Positions 4,894 to 5,977 of a stretch of DNA of 5,977 bases are shown here, in pieces. How positions within the stretch are numbered: position 1 is the stretch's first letter; every line of letters starts with the position of its first letter. The notes beneath the pieces are model-generated. The model saw only the letters and a list, made by a program, of their open reading frames with translations, did not search any database and was not told the DNA's origin. The translations under genes were made by a program, and so were the position numbers. Source of the DNA: Chlamydiota bacterium (GTDB taxonomy: Bacteria > Auribacterota > UBA3054 > B51-G9); the NCBI GenBank assembly GCA_030596365.1, contig JAUVKG010000191.1:1-5977 (forward strand), read 5' to 3'.

Positions 4894-4928
4894 ATTCTGT
4901 GACAGAATCATGACCGTGCAGTAGCACG
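4894..4928. repeat. Two adjacent small hairpins upstream of the secreted-protein gene
   Basis: The first is an odd-centred perfect palindrome, ATTCTGT-G-ACAGAAT (4894-4908). Six bases later comes CGTGC-AGTA-GCACG (4915-4928, 5-bp stem, 4-nt loop). They lie 41-75 bp before the ATG at 4969, so they may be an operator or part of the 5' leader. No T-run follows either one. Confidence 0.5.
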
Positions 4929-4968
4929 TAAAATCGTTAAATATTATAAACCACCCCAAACATAAATT

Positions 4969-5977
4969 ATGAAAATTTATATTATAATTACCGCTTTGTT
5001 TTATTGTTCCACAATTATATCTATAACAAATACGAGCGCCTCTGCTTCGAATTTTACGGTCAATTCCGGAAAAAAAGGCAATATAGCTATATTAAGCGGG
5101 AAATTACCTGAATATAACCAAACTGCAATTAAAAATCTTGCCAATTCTTTGCGAAAACAAGGTTTTAGAGTTGCATTACTTACAGCAAAACAAGTTTGTA
5201 ATGCTCGAATCCTTTCAACAAATAATTTTTTCGCCTTTATTATTCCTAACGCGAAAGTTTATCCAATGAATGGTTATTCAGCATTGAGTGAATTTGCAAA
5301 GCAAGGCGGGCATATTGTGTTTGCCGGTGGTCCGGCTTTCGTAAAGCCAATTTGGCAAATCGGAAATAAATGGCTTACAGAGGAAGATATTACAGCAAAA
5401 TATAAAAAAAATAAGATTTCACATTCGTGTTTTGATCTTAATAAAACAATTTCTGATTATGGTTGGACTCGTGCTTCGGTTTCTCTTGCAAATACGGGTT
5501 TATGGGAATTAATTGATAATATGCCCGGGCAAGGAATGAAAAGTTTCCATTTTCTTTGCGAAAATTTTGCAGGTTGGGACGGATATATTACAAAAAAACT
5601 TGATGTACCGCTATTCGGAGATGGAGATAATTTATTTTGTTTCCAAGTTCGCGGGGACACAAAAACACCGGAAATATCTGTCGAAGTGCAAGAAAATGAC
5701 GGTTCACGCTGGATCACAACAGTACAAATTAAAACAAATTGGCAACGCGTAGTTATACCGATTAGTTCTTTCCAATACTGGAAGGATTCACCTACAAAAG
5801 AAAGACGCGGCGGAGATAATGATAAAGTGCAAACTAAAAATGTTTGCCGTATTAGTTTTGGTTTGTCAACATCTCATACTCCACTTTCGGCAACAGACGG
5901 ACGACATGAATTTTTTGTTTCCGAAATTGGCACCATGTACGACCCTATATTAAAAGTGTTTGATAAAGCAGAAAAAC
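4969..5977 (+). CDS. Secreted two-domain protein, ThuA/GATase1-like plus carbohydrate-binding-like domain (partial)
   Basis: An open frame of 336 codons with no stop before the right edge. Residues 1-26 form a signal peptide (MKIYIIITALFYCSTIISI, cleavage plausible after SASA), so the product is exported. Residues 37-125 look like a Rossmann-type class-I-amidotransferase or ThuA-like domain: strand NIAILSG, helix IKNLANSLRKQGF, strand RVALLTA, strand FFAFIIPNAKVYP, and GGHIVFAGGPAF. The catalytic cysteine nucleophile is not evident, so this may be a non-enzymatic version. Residues 195-322 resemble a beta-sandwich carbohydrate-binding domain (FAGWDGYITKKLDVP, FQVRGDTKTPEISVEV, WQRVVIPISSFQYW). 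I recall similar layouts in PVC-group polysaccharide-degradation proteins; a catalytic domain may follow beyond the window. Start: ATG right after an in-frame TAA (4963-4965), without a Shine-Dalgarno. Confidence 0.85.
   Translation, partial: MKIYIIITALFYCSTIISITNTSASASNFTVNSGKKGNIAILSGKLPEYNQTAIKNLANSLRKQGFRVALLTAKQVCNARILSTNNFFAFIIPNAKVYPMNGYSALSEFAKQGGHIVFAGGPAFVKPIWQIGNKWLTEEDITAKYKKNKISHSCFDLNKTISDYGWTRASVSLANTGLWELIDNMPGQGMKSFHFLCENFAGWDGYITKKLDVPLFGDGDNLFCFQVRGDTKTPEISVEVQENDGSRWITTVQIKTNWQRVVIPISSFQYWKDSPTKERRGGDNDKVQTKNVCRISFGLSTSHTPLSATDGRHEFFVSEIGTMYDPILKVFDKAEK

Larger units (their letters stand above)
4619..4968. other. Intergenic region with several short repeat families
   Basis: This 350-bp gap lies between the Fic gene and the secreted-protein gene. 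It holds a hairpin at its left end, three TGGAGTAA 8-mers, a 16-bp-period direct repeat (4677-4701), an inverted pair of CGCAAAG-type word clusters (4745-4771 and 4866-4883) around a 94-bp AT-rich core, and two small hairpins (4894-4928). I found no convincing coding frame, RNA gene or consensus promoter in it; the promoter of the downstream gene is unidentified. Confidence 0.75.

Noticed and set aside
4900..4915. CRP-like site (TGTGA then N6) in the palindrome region
   Set aside because: The right half reads CATGA instead of TCACA, so the symmetric CRP consensus is not met.
4619..4968. Insertion sequence or integron cassette around the Fic gene
   Set aside because: No transposase or integrase, no base-perfect terminal inverted repeats, no target duplication and no attC-like site could be found; only short-word arrays are present.
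5457..5717. Minus-strand frame of 86 codons inside the secreted-protein gene
   Set aside because: Falls within the continuous plus-strand frame with signal peptide and domain structure; no supporting signals.

Overview
The window is AT-rich bacterial DNA. It holds a leftward (minus-strand) run of five genes, a rightward Fic gene, and the first third or more of a rightward gene for a secreted protein that runs off the right edge. Signal peptides, strong Shine-Dalgarno sites on some genes and none on others, and the secreted protein's layout (a ThuA/class-I-amidotransferase-like fold followed by a carbohydrate-binding-like beta domain) suggest a Gram-negative environmental or gut anaerobe. A PVC-group member (Lentisphaerota or Kiritimatiellota) is my best guess, with Bacteroidota or another phylum possible. 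No rRNA, tRNA or universal marker gene is present to settle this.

Positions 1-3172 form one apparent operon read leftward from a near-consensus sigma70-type promoter (TTGACA, 17 bp, TACAAT) at 3144-3172. In transcription order it encodes a SpoIIAA/STAS-like cytoplasmic protein (3076-2711), an exported endonuclease/exonuclease/phosphatase-superfamily (EEP) enzyme (2709-1759), a YiaY-type iron-containing alcohol dehydrogenase (1737-592), a small multi-pass membrane protein (592-125) and a secreted protein cut by the window edge (113-1). Gaps run from a 1-base overlap to 21 bases, so the genes are probably co-transcribed and partly translationally coupled. No obvious single pathway joins the five products.

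The gap at 3077-3565 is unusually structured. It carries the leftward promoter, a GC-rich hairpin, three arrays of short degenerate words (7-mers TRRYCCG, 8-mers YAATCCAN), and a second near-consensus promoter facing right (TTGACA, 17 bp, TATATT at 3341-3369). That promoter lies inside four GGTAAY/ATTACC half-sites arranged nearly symmetrically with 20-21 bp periods, which looks like an operator array. The rightward promoter would drive the Fic gene (3566-4618) through a leader of about 190 nt whose last part is the 8-mer array.

The Fic protein has an intact HPFRDGNGR motif, an N-terminal inhibitory motif (SNRLEG) and a C-terminal winged-helix-like region. After it comes a 350-bp gap (4619-4968) with a hairpin over the Fic stop codon, an inverted 8-mer array (TGGAGTAA), a 16-bp direct repeat, an inverted pair of CGCAAAG-type word clusters and two small hairpins.

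From 4969 to the right edge is an open frame of 336 codons without a stop, encoding the secreted two-domain protein. The most interesting parts are the operator-like array at the Fic promoter and the way inverted short-word arrays bracket the Fic gene. I see no CRISPR, phage, transposase or clear defence system beyond the Fic gene.
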